A DNA stretch of 64,000 nucleotides from JANXSS01 sp040385645. GTDB lineage: Bacteria > Pseudomonadota > Gammaproteobacteria > Burkholderiales > Burkholderiaceae_D. Positions 8,836 through 18,144 of this stretch are shown one piece after another. Each line of letters opens with the position of its first letter. Within the stretch, counting starts at the first letter, position 1. Where the stretch lies: contig JAZKGZ010000010.1 of the NCBI GenBank assembly GCA_040385645.1, positions 167,168-231,167 on the forward strand. Direction: 5' to 3'. Made by a program: the position numbers and the translations under genes. The notes under the pieces were generated by a model, which was not told where the DNA came from, did no database searches, and saw only the letters and a program-made list of their open reading frames with translations.

Positions 8836-9049
8836 AATCATGCTCCTTTAGGTAAGTAAAAAAACTGTAAATCCCAAGTATTGAATCAATTCCCGGTTTC
8901 CGCAGCACAAGCATTAAAAACCGCTGGTGCTTGCAGCCCAAGCGTGGAGTGTATCAACCTCTCTTAGCATTCGCTTTCGGTCGAGATGACCGTACCCCGG
9001 AACTAGCACCGGCAAATTCAGCCGGCGTTGTTCAAGCCGATCGTGCTGA

Positions 9050-9838
9050 TTAGACGATGCTGTCCACCGTGCCGCCATCGACCCGCAATGCTGCACCCGT
9101 GGTGGCCGACGCTTGGCTGGAACTTACGTAGAGGATCATGTTGGCAACCTCTTCCACAGTAGCGGCGCGCCGGATGATCGACGAGCTGCGGTGAGTGGTG
9201 ACGAAATCGGCCGCGACTTTCTCAAGGCTGTCACCGGAGCGTTCGACTTCGCCCTTGAGCATTTCGGCAACGCCTTCGGACAGGGTTGGGCCAGGTAGAA
9301 CGGCGTTGACGGTCACGCCGGTTCCAGCCAAGCGCTTGGCAAGACCGCGCGAGATGGCGAGTTGCGCCGTCTTGGTGAAACCGTAATGGATCATGTCGGC
9401 GGGAATATTAATCGCCGACTCGGACGAGATAAACACGATCCGCCCCCAGCCGCGCTCGACCATCGCCGGCGCGTACGCACGGGACAGCTGCACGCCGGAC
9501 ATCACATTGGTCTGGAAGAAGCGATTCCACTCGCTATTGGGCGTTTCGAAAAAGTCCTGCGGTGCAAAAATGCCGAGGTTGTTGATGAGGATGTCAAAGT
9601 CCGGATGCGCCGCCACCAGTTTTGCGCAGTCTTCCTCTGTACCGAGATCGCCCGCAAATCCGCTAACCGATCCTTCCTTACCGGCCAAGCGCGCAATCGC
9701 CGCGCTGACGCTAGCCTGGCTTCGTCCGTTGATCACAACCTGCGCGCCTGCCGCAAGAAAGCCCTTTGCCGTTGCAAAGCCAATGCCGCTTGTAGAGCCA
9801 GTGACAAGCACCCGGCGCCCGGTAAAATCGATCTTCAT
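9050..9838 (-). CDS. Short-chain dehydrogenase/reductase
   Basis: A 262-residue classical SDR oxidoreductase. The NAD(P)-binding TGSTSGIG motif is at residues 13-20, NNLG at 86-89, and the catalytic residues are Ser138/139, Tyr152 and Lys156 (YGFTK). The substrate is unknown. It is transcribed away from the LysR gene at 9944, and the 105-bp gap between them holds matched dyads, so the LysR protein probably controls it. The C-terminal GAALRVDGGTV segment is the usual SDR end. Confidence 0.92.
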   Translation of the reverse strand: MKIDFTGRRVLVTGSTSGIGFATAKGFLAAGAQVVINGRSQASVSAAIARLAGKEGSVSGFAGDLGTEEDCAKLVAAHPDFDILINNLGIFAPQDFFETPNSEWNRFFQTNVMSGVQLSRAYAPAMVERGWGRIVFISSESAINIPADMIHYGFTKTAQLAISRGLAKRLAGTGVTVNAVLPGPTLSEGVAEMLKGEVERSGDSLEKVAADFVTTHRSSSIIRRAATVEEVANMILYVSSSQASATTGAALRVDGGTVDSIV

Positions 9839-9874
9839 ACGAACCTTTTATTGAGTGCCGCGTTGAGATGAGTC

Positions 9875-9939
9875 GAGTATATTCTCGATCAGCAGCGCGA
9901 TAATCTATGTGCTTTCGGAATCACTTAGCGAGAATATCG
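9875..9939. promoter_or_regulatory. Candidate LysR operator between SDR and LysR genes
   Basis: The element GAGTATATTCTCGAT at 9875-9889 and the element CGAGAATATCG at 9929-9939 share the half-site CGAGAATA in opposite orientations, about 40 bases apart. They sit between divergent genes in the place expected for a LysR recognition and activation site. Confidence 0.55.
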
Positions 9940-9943
9940 AAAT

Positions 9944-10831
9944 ATGGACCGGATGGATGCCCTGCGTTTGTTGTTCGATGTCGCTGACGCTGGCAGCTTC
10001 TCTGCTGTCGGACGGCAGCGCGCCATTGCGACGTCAACGGTCGCACTGGCGATTAGCCAGCTCGAGCAGGAATTCGGGACGCGCCTATTGGTCCGTTCCA
10101 CTCGGCGGCTGGTGTTTACCCGCGAGGGCGAAAGCTTGCTGGCCGACGGCAGGCGCATCGTTGCCGAATGGGATGCGATGACGCAGGGCTTGAGCGAGAA
10201 CGGACCGTTGGCTGGGCCGATCAGGATCACTGCCACGAATGATTTTGGCCGTACCCAGTTGCGCCCGGTACTGGACAACTTTCAGCGGCGCTATCCCGAC
10301 GTGCACATCAGCCTCGTGCTCAACGACCGCACTCTCGACCTGATCGACGAGCGTATAGATCTGGCGTTGCGCACCGGTCCGCTGCCCGACTCAAGTTTGC
10401 GGGCACGCCTTCTGGTACGCGGCAAGCGCCTGGTCTGCGCCGCCCCGGCGTACTGGGCACGCGCCGGTAAGCCCGTCCATCCAAACGACCTGATCAGGCA
10501 CAATTGCCTGATCTTGGCGCGGCCGGGCGCACCGCTTGCCGCCTGGCCATTTCTGAACGGGGACAAGCAGTTCAACATCAAGGTAAGCGGTGACCGCGAG
10601 GCCAGCGATGGTGGCGTGCTACGCGAATGGGCGCTGGCCGGAGTCGGTGTCGTGTTAAAGAACCACTGGGATATCAGCCGCGAGATCGCGGCCGGCACGC
10701 TTGAGACCGTACTGGATAATTATGCTGCGGGCCAGATCGACTTGTACGCCGTCCAGCCGAACGGGTCGCCAAGCCGCCGGGTCGCAGCCCTTGTAGCGTT
10801 CCTTGCAGAGTCGTTCGGCATGGCGGATTAG
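9944..10831 (+). CDS. LysR family transcriptional regulator
   Basis: A 295-residue regulator. The N-terminal winged helix-turn-helix (residues 1-60) contains the typical AISQLEQEFGTRLLVRSTRR run, followed by an effector-binding domain from about residue 90 (GPIRITATNDFGRTQL). The length and arrangement are standard. It is divergent from the SDR gene and followed on the opposite strand by a nitroreductase. It most likely controls the SDR gene and possibly itself. The inducer is unknown; the CrgA/DsdC-like subgroup often responds to aromatic or redox-active compounds. Confidence 0.93.
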   Translation: MDRMDALRLLFDVADAGSFSAVGRQRAIATSTVALAISQLEQEFGTRLLVRSTRRLVFTREGESLLADGRRIVAEWDAMTQGLSENGPLAGPIRITATNDFGRTQLRPVLDNFQRRYPDVHISLVLNDRTLDLIDERIDLALRTGPLPDSSLRARLLVRGKRLVCAAPAYWARAGKPVHPNDLIRHNCLILARPGAPLAAWPFLNGDKQFNIKVSGDREASDGGVLREWALAGVGVVLKNHWDISREIAAGTLETVLDNYAAGQIDLYAVQPNGSPSRRVAALVAFLAESFGMAD

Positions 10832-10849
10832 CTGGGCATACAGCGAGGC

Positions 10850-11467
10850 TCAGACGAACTGCAGCACTTCCGCGAGGGGGCGGCGTGGCTTACGCGGCCA
10901 GTTCTCCGGCATGGCGTAGCCAATTGCCAGCAGCATCACCGGAATTTCGTCGGCAGCAAGTTTGAATTCGTTGGCGACCGCTTCCGCATCGAAGCCTATC
11001 ATCGGTGCCGAACCCAGCCCGGCAGCCTGAGCCGCGTAAATCAGCGTGCTGGCACCGAAGGTTGCCGTGCGCACGGCTTCATCTCGTTGGCGCTGCGGTT
11101 GTTCGTGGTAAAGACCTTTGGCTGCGCCTTCCCAGCCTGCAACCATCTCCGGCGGCATGATGCCGGCACTGACGAGCGGCGCAAGACGCTCGGGGATGGT
11201 AGTGTAGTCGGCCAGCTGACCGACGATGATGAACGTGACGGCGGCATCCGTTATCTTTACCTGATCCCAAGAAATTTTACGCAGTCTGGATTTATCCTCC
11301 GACGTACGAACGGCGATGAAGCGCCAGTTCTGTAAATTGAAGGAGGTCGGCGCCGTCGTTGCCCGCGTAACTAAATCGCGGATCTGCTCATCGCGCAACG
11401 TGCGCGACGCGTCGAACAAATTGGTGGTGCGACGTTCATCGATGATCTGGGTGGACGACATGTTCAT
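10850..11467 (-). CDS. Nitroreductase family protein
   Basis: A 205-residue FMN-dependent oxidoreductase-like protein. Residues near the N-terminus (RTTNLFDASRTLRDEQI, then TTAPTSFNLQNWRF at about 38-51) form the flavin-binding region, and the AAGLGSAPMIGFD segment at about 140-152 is typical of the family. ATG at 11467 is used because AAGGA lies five bases upstream; an earlier ATG lacks a site. It converges on the LysR gene. Likely substrates are quinones or nitroaromatics, which cannot be resolved further. Confidence 0.9.
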   Translation of the reverse strand: MNMSSTQIIDERRTTNLFDASRTLRDEQIRDLVTRATTAPTSFNLQNWRFIAVRTSEDKSRLRKISWDQVKITDAAVTFIIVGQLADYTTIPERLAPLVSAGIMPPEMVAGWEGAAKGLYHEQPQRQRDEAVRTATFGASTLIYAAQAAGLGSAPMIGFDAEAVANEFKLAADEIPVMLLAIGYAMPENWPRKPRRPLAEVLQFV

Positions 11468-11629
11468 ACTAATCCTTCGCATAGAACTACCTCAACCGCA
11501 CACGGTCGCAATGATCGTGTACGTGAGGCAGAAATGGCCAGCGATTAATAGTAAGGTCAAGCAATCGTCCCGGAAACGTGCTGTAGCGATAAAGACCTTT
11601 CGAGGATTCCGAAAGGTGGGAATAGACTG

Positions 11630-14600
11630 CTAGTTCGGGCTGACATTGCTTTCTCCCTGCATGCGTTGGTTGCGCCGGTTGCGCAGCAGCACATAGAACA
11701 CTGGCGTAAAGAAAATGCCGAATAACGTGACGCCCACCATTCCGGAGAACACGGCGATGCCCATGGCGCGTCGCATTTCGCTGCCCGCGCCGCTACCCAG
11801 AATCAGCGGAATCACCCCCGCGCAAAAGGCAATGGAGGTCATCATGATCGGGCGCAGTCGCATGCGGCAGGCATGAATGATGGCCTGCATGAGTTCCTCG
11901 CCTTGTTCCTCCAGTTCCTTGGCAAATTCGACGATCAGGATCGCGTTTTTGCAAGCCAGGCCCACTAGTACGACCAGCGCCACTTGGGTGAAGATGTTGA
12001 GGTCTCCCGGCTGACCGAAAAAAGCCAAGCTGGACAACCAGACACCGAAGAGCGCGGACAAAATGCACATGGGCACGATCATCACAATCACCATTGGCAG
12101 ACTCCAGCTTTCATACTGCGCCGCCAGAACCAAAATCACCAACAGAACCGAGATCGAGAGCACTGCAGCCAATATGGGAATCTTCAACTGCGTTCCTGGC
12201 AACGCTACGTCGCGAGTCAGCCGGTCTTGGTAAGACAGCTCGGTCCATTCATAGCTCATGCCCCGAGGTAATTTCATAAGCAAGTTCTCGATCTCGGCTT
12301 CGGCCTGTCCGGAGGAAAAACCAGGGTTGGCTGAGCCGTTGATGTCGGCCGAGGCATAGCCGTTGTAGCGGGTCACGCGGGTTGGCCCGAAGGTTGGCTC
12401 GACGGTCATAAGCGCGCCGAGAGGGACCATCTCGCCGGCCGCATTGCGAGTCTTGAGGGCTGTGATGGCTTGTGCATCAGCGCGGTAGGGCGCATCGGCC
12501 TGGACGATCACTTGGTAGGTCTTGCCGAAGCGGGTGAAGTCGTTGACGTAGAGTGAGCCGAGGTTGACCTGCATGGTTTCGTAGATGTCTGCAAGATTGA
12601 CGCCCATTTGCTTGGCACGGGTTCGATCCACATTGGCATAGAGCTGCGGCACATTGATGTCGTAACTGGAGAAAGGTGTGCCAATGGACGACTTAGGGTT
12701 GCTGTAGACCTGCCCAAGAGTTCCCATTACCGCTCCGTAGAGCGCTTGCTCGCCTGCGCCACTGCGGTCTTGAACCTGCACTTTGAAGCCGCCCGCATTG
12801 CCCAGCCCGTCCACGCCTGGTGGCGGCACCACGAACATTCGCGCGCCCTGAATTTGCTGCAAAGCGCCATTGACCTTGCCGAGTATGGCTTCCTTGCTCA
12901 GGTCGCCGCTGGTGCGCTTGTCAAAGTCCGCCAGGCCAAAGAACACGATGCCTTCGTTCGGTGCCGCTGAAAATCCAGCAATCGACAGGCCAGGGAAAGC
13001 CACGGAATCGACAATGCCGGGCACTTTGAGTGCAATATCGCTCATCTGCCTGATAACCGCTTCGGTTCGATCCAGCGTGGCAGCCGCTGGCAGCTGCGCA
13101 ATACCGATCAGGTATTGTTTGTCGGGTGACGGAACGAACCCCGACGGCACGCGCGCAAACATGAACACCGTAAGGCCCAGCAACGCGACATAGACAATCA
13201 TGGACAGCGATTTGCGTTGAACCATACCGGTGACGCCGCGTCCGTAGCGTTCGCTGGAGCGGTTGAAGAAGCGATTGAACCAGGCGAAAAAACGTCCGAA
13301 AACTTTGTCCATGCCGCGAGTCAGCGCGTCTTTAGGCGCATCGTGGCTGCGCAGGAGCAGAGCGCTCAAAGCCGGGCTGAGCGTCAGCGAATTGAAGGCC
13401 GAGATCACCGTGCTGATGGCAATGGTGACGGCAAATTGTTTGTAGAACTGGCCCGAGAGGCCCGGCACAAATGCCAGCGGCACAAACACAGCGCACAGCG
13501 TCAAAGCAATCGCAATGATGGGTCCGGAGACCTCGCGCATGGCCTTGACTGTCGCATCGTGCGGACTCAAGCCTGACTCAATGTTGCGCTCGACGTTTTC
13601 AACGACCACGATCGCGTCGTCCACCACGATACCGATCGCCAGCACCAACCCGAACAGCGTCAGCGTGTTAATCGAATAGCCCAGTAGCTGCAAAAAGGCG
13701 AAAGTGCCGACGATGGACACTGGCACGGCCAGCAGCGGAATGATGGACGCGCGCCAGGTTTGCAAAAAGATTATGACCACCAGAACCACTAACAGCACTG
13801 CCTCGAACAGCGTCACCACCACTTTTTCGATGGAGGTCTGCACAAAGCGGGTCGGGTCATACACGACGCTGTAGCTCATGCCCTGTGGGAAAGACGGCTT
13901 TAGCCGCTCCATGGTCTGGCGCACATCGTTGGACAGCTGTAGCGCATTCGAGCCGGGTGCCTGGAATACGGCGATCGCAGCCGCTTCTTTATTGTTGAGC
14001 AGGCTGCGCAGTGAGTACGTGTTGGCAGCCAGCTCCACGCGACCCAGGTCACGCACCCGGATCAGCCCGCCTGTAGCGGTATCGGCCCGCACGATGATGT
14101 CAGCAAACTCATCTTCCGTGGTCAGGCGGCCTTGGGTATTGACCGACAGCTGGAAGGCCGTGCCTTTGGGCGCAGGCGACGCGCCTACCGTGCCTGCTGC
14201 GACCTGGGCGTTTTGCTCGCGAATGGCGTTGGTCACCTCGCTGGTGGTCACGCCGCGGGCCGATAGTTTGGAAGGATCGAGCCAGATGCGCATTGCGTAG
14301 TCACCAGCGCCAAACAGCAGCGCCGAGCCGATACCTGGCAGACGCAACAACTCGTCACGCACGTTGATCTGGGCGTAGTTGCGCAGATACAGTGCGTCGC
14401 GGCTGTTGTCCGGGCTGACGAGATGCACCACCATGGTCAGGTTGGGGCTGGACTTTTCTGTGGTAACGCCGATCTGGCGGACGATTTCCGGCAGCCGCGG
14501 CAACGCCCGGTTGATGCGGTTCTGAACCGCGGTCTCCGCCACCTCGGGGTTGGTGCCGATCTTGAAGGTCACCGTCACCGTCAGGCCACCGTCGGCGCTG

Positions 14601-14851
14601 GCCTGGGAGTCGAAGTACAGCATGTCTTCCACACCGTTGATCTGCTCTTCCAGCGGTGTCGCAACGGTCTCGGAAATCACGCGCGGATTCGCGCCGGGGA
14701 ATTGGGCGCGCACCACGATTTGCGGCGGTGCTACCTCGGGATACTCGGAAATTGGCAAGCTGAAAATGGCCAGCAGGCCGATCAAGAAAATGAAGATCGA
14801 CAGTACGGCGGCAAAGCGCGGCCGATCGATAAAGAAACGCGAGATATCCAT
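11630..14851 (-). CDS. RND multidrug efflux pump, inner membrane transporter (HAE-1 family)
   Basis: A 1073-residue proton-driven drug exporter of the AcrB/MexB type. The two-fold repeat is clear: an N-terminal transmembrane helix (residues 10-30), a periplasmic porter, a membrane block at about 335-560 including GIVVDDAIVVVENVER with the paired aspartates used for proton relay, then a second half with GLACKNAILIVEFAKE near 930-950. It forms a tripartite pump with the adaptor encoded 15 bases upstream (14867-16108). No outer membrane channel gene follows, so it must use a TolC/OprM-type protein encoded elsewhere. Confidence 0.96.
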   Translation of the reverse strand: MDISRFFIDRPRFAAVLSIFIFLIGLLAIFSLPISEYPEVAPPQIVVRAQFPGANPRVISETVATPLEEQINGVEDMLYFDSQASADGGLTVTVTFKIGTNPEVAETAVQNRINRALPRLPEIVRQIGVTTEKSSPNLTMVVHLVSPDNSRDALYLRNYAQINVRDELLRLPGIGSALLFGAGDYAMRIWLDPSKLSARGVTTSEVTNAIREQNAQVAAGTVGASPAPKGTAFQLSVNTQGRLTTEDEFADIIVRADTATGGLIRVRDLGRVELAANTYSLRSLLNNKEAAAIAVFQAPGSNALQLSNDVRQTMERLKPSFPQGMSYSVVYDPTRFVQTSIEKVVVTLFEAVLLVVLVVIIFLQTWRASIIPLLAVPVSIVGTFAFLQLLGYSINTLTLFGLVLAIGIVVDDAIVVVENVERNIESGLSPHDATVKAMREVSGPIIAIALTLCAVFVPLAFVPGLSGQFYKQFAVTIAISTVISAFNSLTLSPALSALLLRSHDAPKDALTRGMDKVFGRFFAWFNRFFNRSSERYGRGVTGMVQRKSLSMIVYVALLGLTVFMFARVPSGFVPSPDKQYLIGIAQLPAAATLDRTEAVIRQMSDIALKVPGIVDSVAFPGLSIAGFSAAPNEGIVFFGLADFDKRTSGDLSKEAILGKVNGALQQIQGARMFVVPPPGVDGLGNAGGFKVQVQDRSGAGEQALYGAVMGTLGQVYSNPKSSIGTPFSSYDINVPQLYANVDRTRAKQMGVNLADIYETMQVNLGSLYVNDFTRFGKTYQVIVQADAPYRADAQAITALKTRNAAGEMVPLGALMTVEPTFGPTRVTRYNGYASADINGSANPGFSSGQAEAEIENLLMKLPRGMSYEWTELSYQDRLTRDVALPGTQLKIPILAAVLSISVLLVILVLAAQYESWSLPMVIVMIVPMCILSALFGVWLSSLAFFGQPGDLNIFTQVALVVLVGLACKNAILIVEFAKELEEQGEELMQAIIHACRMRLRPIMMTSIAFCAGVIPLILGSGAGSEMRRAMGIAVFSGMVGVTLFGIFFTPVFYVLLRNRRNQRMQGESNVSPN

Positions 14852-14866
14852 GCTTGGCTCCTGCCT

Positions 14867-16108
14867 TTATTTGGCCGCGACCTGCGCAGGCGGAGGGAAG
14901 ATGGGCAAGCCCTTGTCGTCGACTTTCAAAACCTGGGGCGCGACCGGCATCCCGGGCATGACCCGCTGCAGACCTTCGACGATGACGTTCTCGCCGGGCT
15001 TGACGCTGTCACCAAGCACCACGCGCATGCCGCTGATCAGAGCACCAGGTTTGATCTCGCGAAATTTAGGCTGGTTATCGGCACCTACCACATAGACGAA
15101 TTTTTTAGTTTGGTCGGTGCCGATAGCGGCTTCCGGCACCATCACGGCGCTGTAAGCGGCACTGGTGATCATCGTCAGTCTCGCCGCCAGGCCCGGTGTG
15201 AACTGGCTTTTGTTGTTGTCGAAGGTGGCTCGCATGCGGATCGCACCAGTCTGCGGGTTCAAACGGTTATCGACAAAATCGATCTTGCCTTCATGGGGAT
15301 AACCGGTCTCGTTGGCCAAACCCATGCGCACGACAGGCGCACTCTGGTTGGCTGCTTGCACCCGCAGGAAGGTTTGCTCACTGCCGTCGAAATAGGCGTA
15401 CATGCGGGAAATGCCGGCGATAGAGGTCAATACCACCTGATCGGTTATAACATTGCCGGCGGTGACCGCGGCGCGCGAGATGCGACCCGATATCGGTGCC
15501 CTCACTGAGGCGAAGTCGAGGTTCAACCGAGCTACCTGCAACGCCGCCTGGGCGGTTTTGATGTCGGCGTCGCCAGTGCGGGACCCGGCATTGAGCTGGT
15601 CGAATTCTTGACGTGATACGGCGTTAGTATCAAGCAACTTCTGGGCACGGGCGACTTGTGTATTGGCCAATTCGGCCCTGGCCCGAGCCGCAATCAATTG
15701 AGACTGTGCCCGCGCCGCTTCCGCAGCGAAAGGGCGCGGGTCTATCGTAAACAGCAACTGCCCTTTCTTGACCATTGCACCGTCGGTAAAGTGCACGCGG
15801 TCTACAGTACCAGCAACCCGGGCGCGCAGCTCCACGAATTCGGTGGCCTCAAGGCGGCCACTGAATTCCTCGCTATCGGAAATGGTGCGCTGAACGGCCG
15901 GTACCACGCTTACCTGAGCGGCGGGTGGTGGCCCTCCCTGCGCATCGGCCGGTTTGCCGCAGCCAACCAGTGTGACTGAACCCATGCCGATCACGGCTAG
16001 CAGGGCGGAGATGTTAAAAAACCGGTTGAGACCACGAGGCAGGGCTGGTTGCCAACGCGCATCAGTTGCACTTGTCGATATGACAGGGCCCGGAATTAAA
16101 ATGGCCAT
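14867..16108 (-). CDS. RND efflux periplasmic adaptor subunit (AcrA/MexA-like lipoprotein)
   Basis: A 413-residue membrane fusion protein. A lipobox VTLVGC places the lipidated cysteine at residue 50, giving an unusually long N-terminal lead. The lipoyl half-motifs (EATEFVELRARVAGTVDRV, later SVRAPISGRISRAAVTAGN) flank an alpha-hairpin rich in Ala/Gln/Arg (about residues 145-210). GGAGG five bases before ATG 16108 selects this start over a longer frame from 16243. It is the first gene of the pump operon. No divergent TetR/MarR regulator is present upstream. Confidence 0.93.
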   Translation of the reverse strand: MAILIPGPVISTSATDARWQPALPRGLNRFFNISALLAVIGMGSVTLVGCGKPADAQGGPPPAAQVSVVPAVQRTISDSEEFSGRLEATEFVELRARVAGTVDRVHFTDGAMVKKGQLLFTIDPRPFAAEAARAQSQLIAARARAELANTQVARAQKLLDTNAVSRQEFDQLNAGSRTGDADIKTAQAALQVARLNLDFASVRAPISGRISRAAVTAGNVITDQVVLTSIAGISRMYAYFDGSEQTFLRVQAANQSAPVVRMGLANETGYPHEGKIDFVDNRLNPQTGAIRMRATFDNNKSQFTPGLAARLTMITSAAYSAVMVPEAAIGTDQTKKFVYVVGADNQPKFREIKPGALISGMRVVLGDSVKPGENVIVEGLQRVMPGMPVAPQVLKVDDKGLPIFPPPAQVAAK

Positions 16109-16890
16109 GTGGCCCTCCAATATGAGATGTGAGTTGAAATCGAAAATATGCCGGGAAGGCCGAGCAAGAAGCGATCCGGGTAAGTTAATTGCTGAGAAGC
16201 AGAATAATAACGTTGTCCGGTAAAAGCTGTTCGGTGTGGTCAACCCTCTGTGTCATGCAAGCTTTTAAAGTACTTCGGTGATTCTGCATTTGAGTCGCTG
16301 CATTGGCCAATATTCAACGTAATTCGGTTTGGATTTTGTAGCGTATAATACTTTTTATGTCAAATCGACTGCATGCGGGTTTCAGCAATCACCGCGTTCG
16401 ATTCGAGCAGCGAAAGCGTGACATTTCAGACCATCCACATCGCCGCTGCACCGACGGCATGTCAGCTGCTTGAGGCAGTATCGCCCTTGTACAAGCAATT
16501 GTTCTGGAACGCCGCAACGCCGCAATATCTCAGATAGCACCCTCACTCTGTTCACCGCCTTCCAGTTCGTAGAACGGCTGTTACGTATCACCCAATACGT
16601 ATTACGATATTCGTGCTCGACCTCCTGCAATAATGATGCTACTGATCGCATGTTTTTATCCGTTTGTTACTATGGAGAAATAATATAAGGGATACCGTGT
16701 CAATATGCACGCGGGTCGGCCGCGTGCGTTGCGCTGGCGCTGCACATCCCCTGCGGGGCGAGGCGTCTACAGGAGGGAAGCCGTTTTAAGGTCTGAGGTT
16801 TGATCGATCAGATTGTTAAATATACGGTTTTATAAATTTAACTGGTTCAGATCCACGCGTCAATTTTCTGAGATCTCAACTTTTTAATCT
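16109..16890. other. Intergenic region between efflux operon and inovirus
   Basis: About 780 bases without a convincing gene. A minus-strand frame at 16382-16651 (89 codons) has a plausible hydrophilic composition but no ribosome site. AT-rich sequence with inverted GTTAAAT/ATTTAAC arms lies at about 16814-16841, and a perfect TGAGATCTCA palindrome at 16869-16878 sits just past the secretin stop. The left end of the phage must lie in this stretch. Confidence 0.4.
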
Positions 16891-18144
16891 TCAAATCGAT
16901 GTGACCTGAAGAACGAGAATGATTTCGGTGCGTGCTGTCTCCTGAGCATGGTTATGCAGAAACTGAGGCAACCAGGCGGGGCCAGAATCGCTTTTTGATT
17001 CCTTTGTCTCGGCTAAGCCACCAAGCACGACGATTTCGCCGTCAGAGACGTTTAAAGCAGTCTGCACTTCCCTCTTGATGAGCGTCGGGCTGTTGTTGAC
17101 GCCGGTCGATGTTGCAACGAACGACGAAATCTGTTGATTAACGGTTAAATCGATGGAGCCGTTTCTTACGATGGGCTGCAGCTCGAAGATCACACCGCTG
17201 GCTCGATAATCGACCGACTGGACAGGGGGCGCACCGTTGCCTGGATAGCTAACGGCACCGAGCACCGGCACCTCCTGCCCCACTGAGAAACGCCCCGATG
17301 TACCAGATTTGACTCGCAGTGAAGGCGATGACACGACCTTAAAACGACTGTCTGCATCGAGGATGTTGTAAGCGACATCGATCACGTTGTTTTTGAATCG
17401 AGCGACGGCATCGCCAGTTTGACCGGGTGCGCCGAGTGCTAGCTGCATATGACCACCGAGCAAGCCAAGAGCAAGTGAAAACCCGGAGCCTGTGCGGTCG
17501 CTGTTGGAAACCTCGTAGACCTGGACGCGTACTAGCACCTCACCGAGCTTTTTATCGACCTGCGGCAGTAACTTTTTCAGCGCGGCAACCTCTTTTTCGG
17601 GACCGGTGAACAGCATGATGTCGGTAGGATTGCCTACGAGTGCTGCGGCTGATCCCTGCGGCGCTACGGTTGCAGCTGCGTCCTTACCTTGTGTACCTTG
17701 TGCCTGGCCTGGCGTTTGTATGGCGCGCGTGCTGGTAAATGATCCCTTGACGAACAACGGCTGAAGCAGTTCAACCAGAAACGACACATCGCGGTAAATG
17801 GGCTGATAAACGAAATTCTCTAGATCGTCTTGGGCGATCTGGGACGCGTCACGAATCGCGACGTAATCGACGCCGTTTTTGCGAGTGACAGAAATGCCGA
17901 GCGACCGGAGAAAAGCGGTGATCGATGTAAGCGGATCGGTGCCGGCTGAGAACCTTGCTGAGATCACGCGCTCGTCGGCAAGTATCGACGGTTCGAGTAC
18001 GTACGGTGTTTTAAGCACCTCACCAAAAAACAGTTGGCAGATCTCCCGAACCGGAATGCGCTGCAGGTTAAAGCCGGAATCCTGCGAACGAGCAGGAAGG
18101 CATAACGCGATGACAGCGATGAAGCCTACGAGAACAGATTTCAT
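16891..18144 (-). CDS. Inovirus secretin (pIV/GspD-like)
   Basis: A 417-residue outer membrane secretin, similar in length to fd phage pIV. A signal peptide (about residues 1-20) is followed by an STN/N0-like domain, where IPVREICQLFFGEVLKTPYV resembles the domain that docks on the assembly ATPase, and then by the secretin beta domain with VSSPSLRVKSGTSGRFSVGQ, VPVLG and a C-terminal LNVSDGEIVVLGGL. It would form the exit channel for virions. Its ATG overlaps the zot stop (ATGA), so the two are translationally coupled. Carrying its own secretin makes this phage independent of host type II secretion. Confidence 0.9.
   Translation of the reverse strand: MKSVLVGFIAVIALCLPARSQDSGFNLQRIPVREICQLFFGEVLKTPYVLEPSILADERVISARFSAGTDPLTSITAFLRSLGISVTRKNGVDYVAIRDASQIAQDDLENFVYQPIYRDVSFLVELLQPLFVKGSFTSTRAIQTPGQAQGTQGKDAAATVAPQGSAAALVGNPTDIMLFTGPEKEVAALKKLLPQVDKKLGEVLVRVQVYEVSNSDRTGSGFSLALGLLGGHMQLALGAPGQTGDAVARFKNNVIDVAYNILDADSRFKVVSSPSLRVKSGTSGRFSVGQEVPVLGAVSYPGNGAPPVQSVDYRASGVIFELQPIVRNGSIDLTVNQQISSFVATSTGVNNSPTLIKREVQTALNVSDGEIVVLGGLAETKESKSDSGPAWLPQFLHNHAQETARTEIILVLQVTSI

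Noticed and set aside
16382..16651. Minus-strand frame of 89 codons left of the inovirus
   Set aside because: The composition is plausible but there is no ribosome site, no neighbour context and no recognised family; left as part of an intergenic entry.
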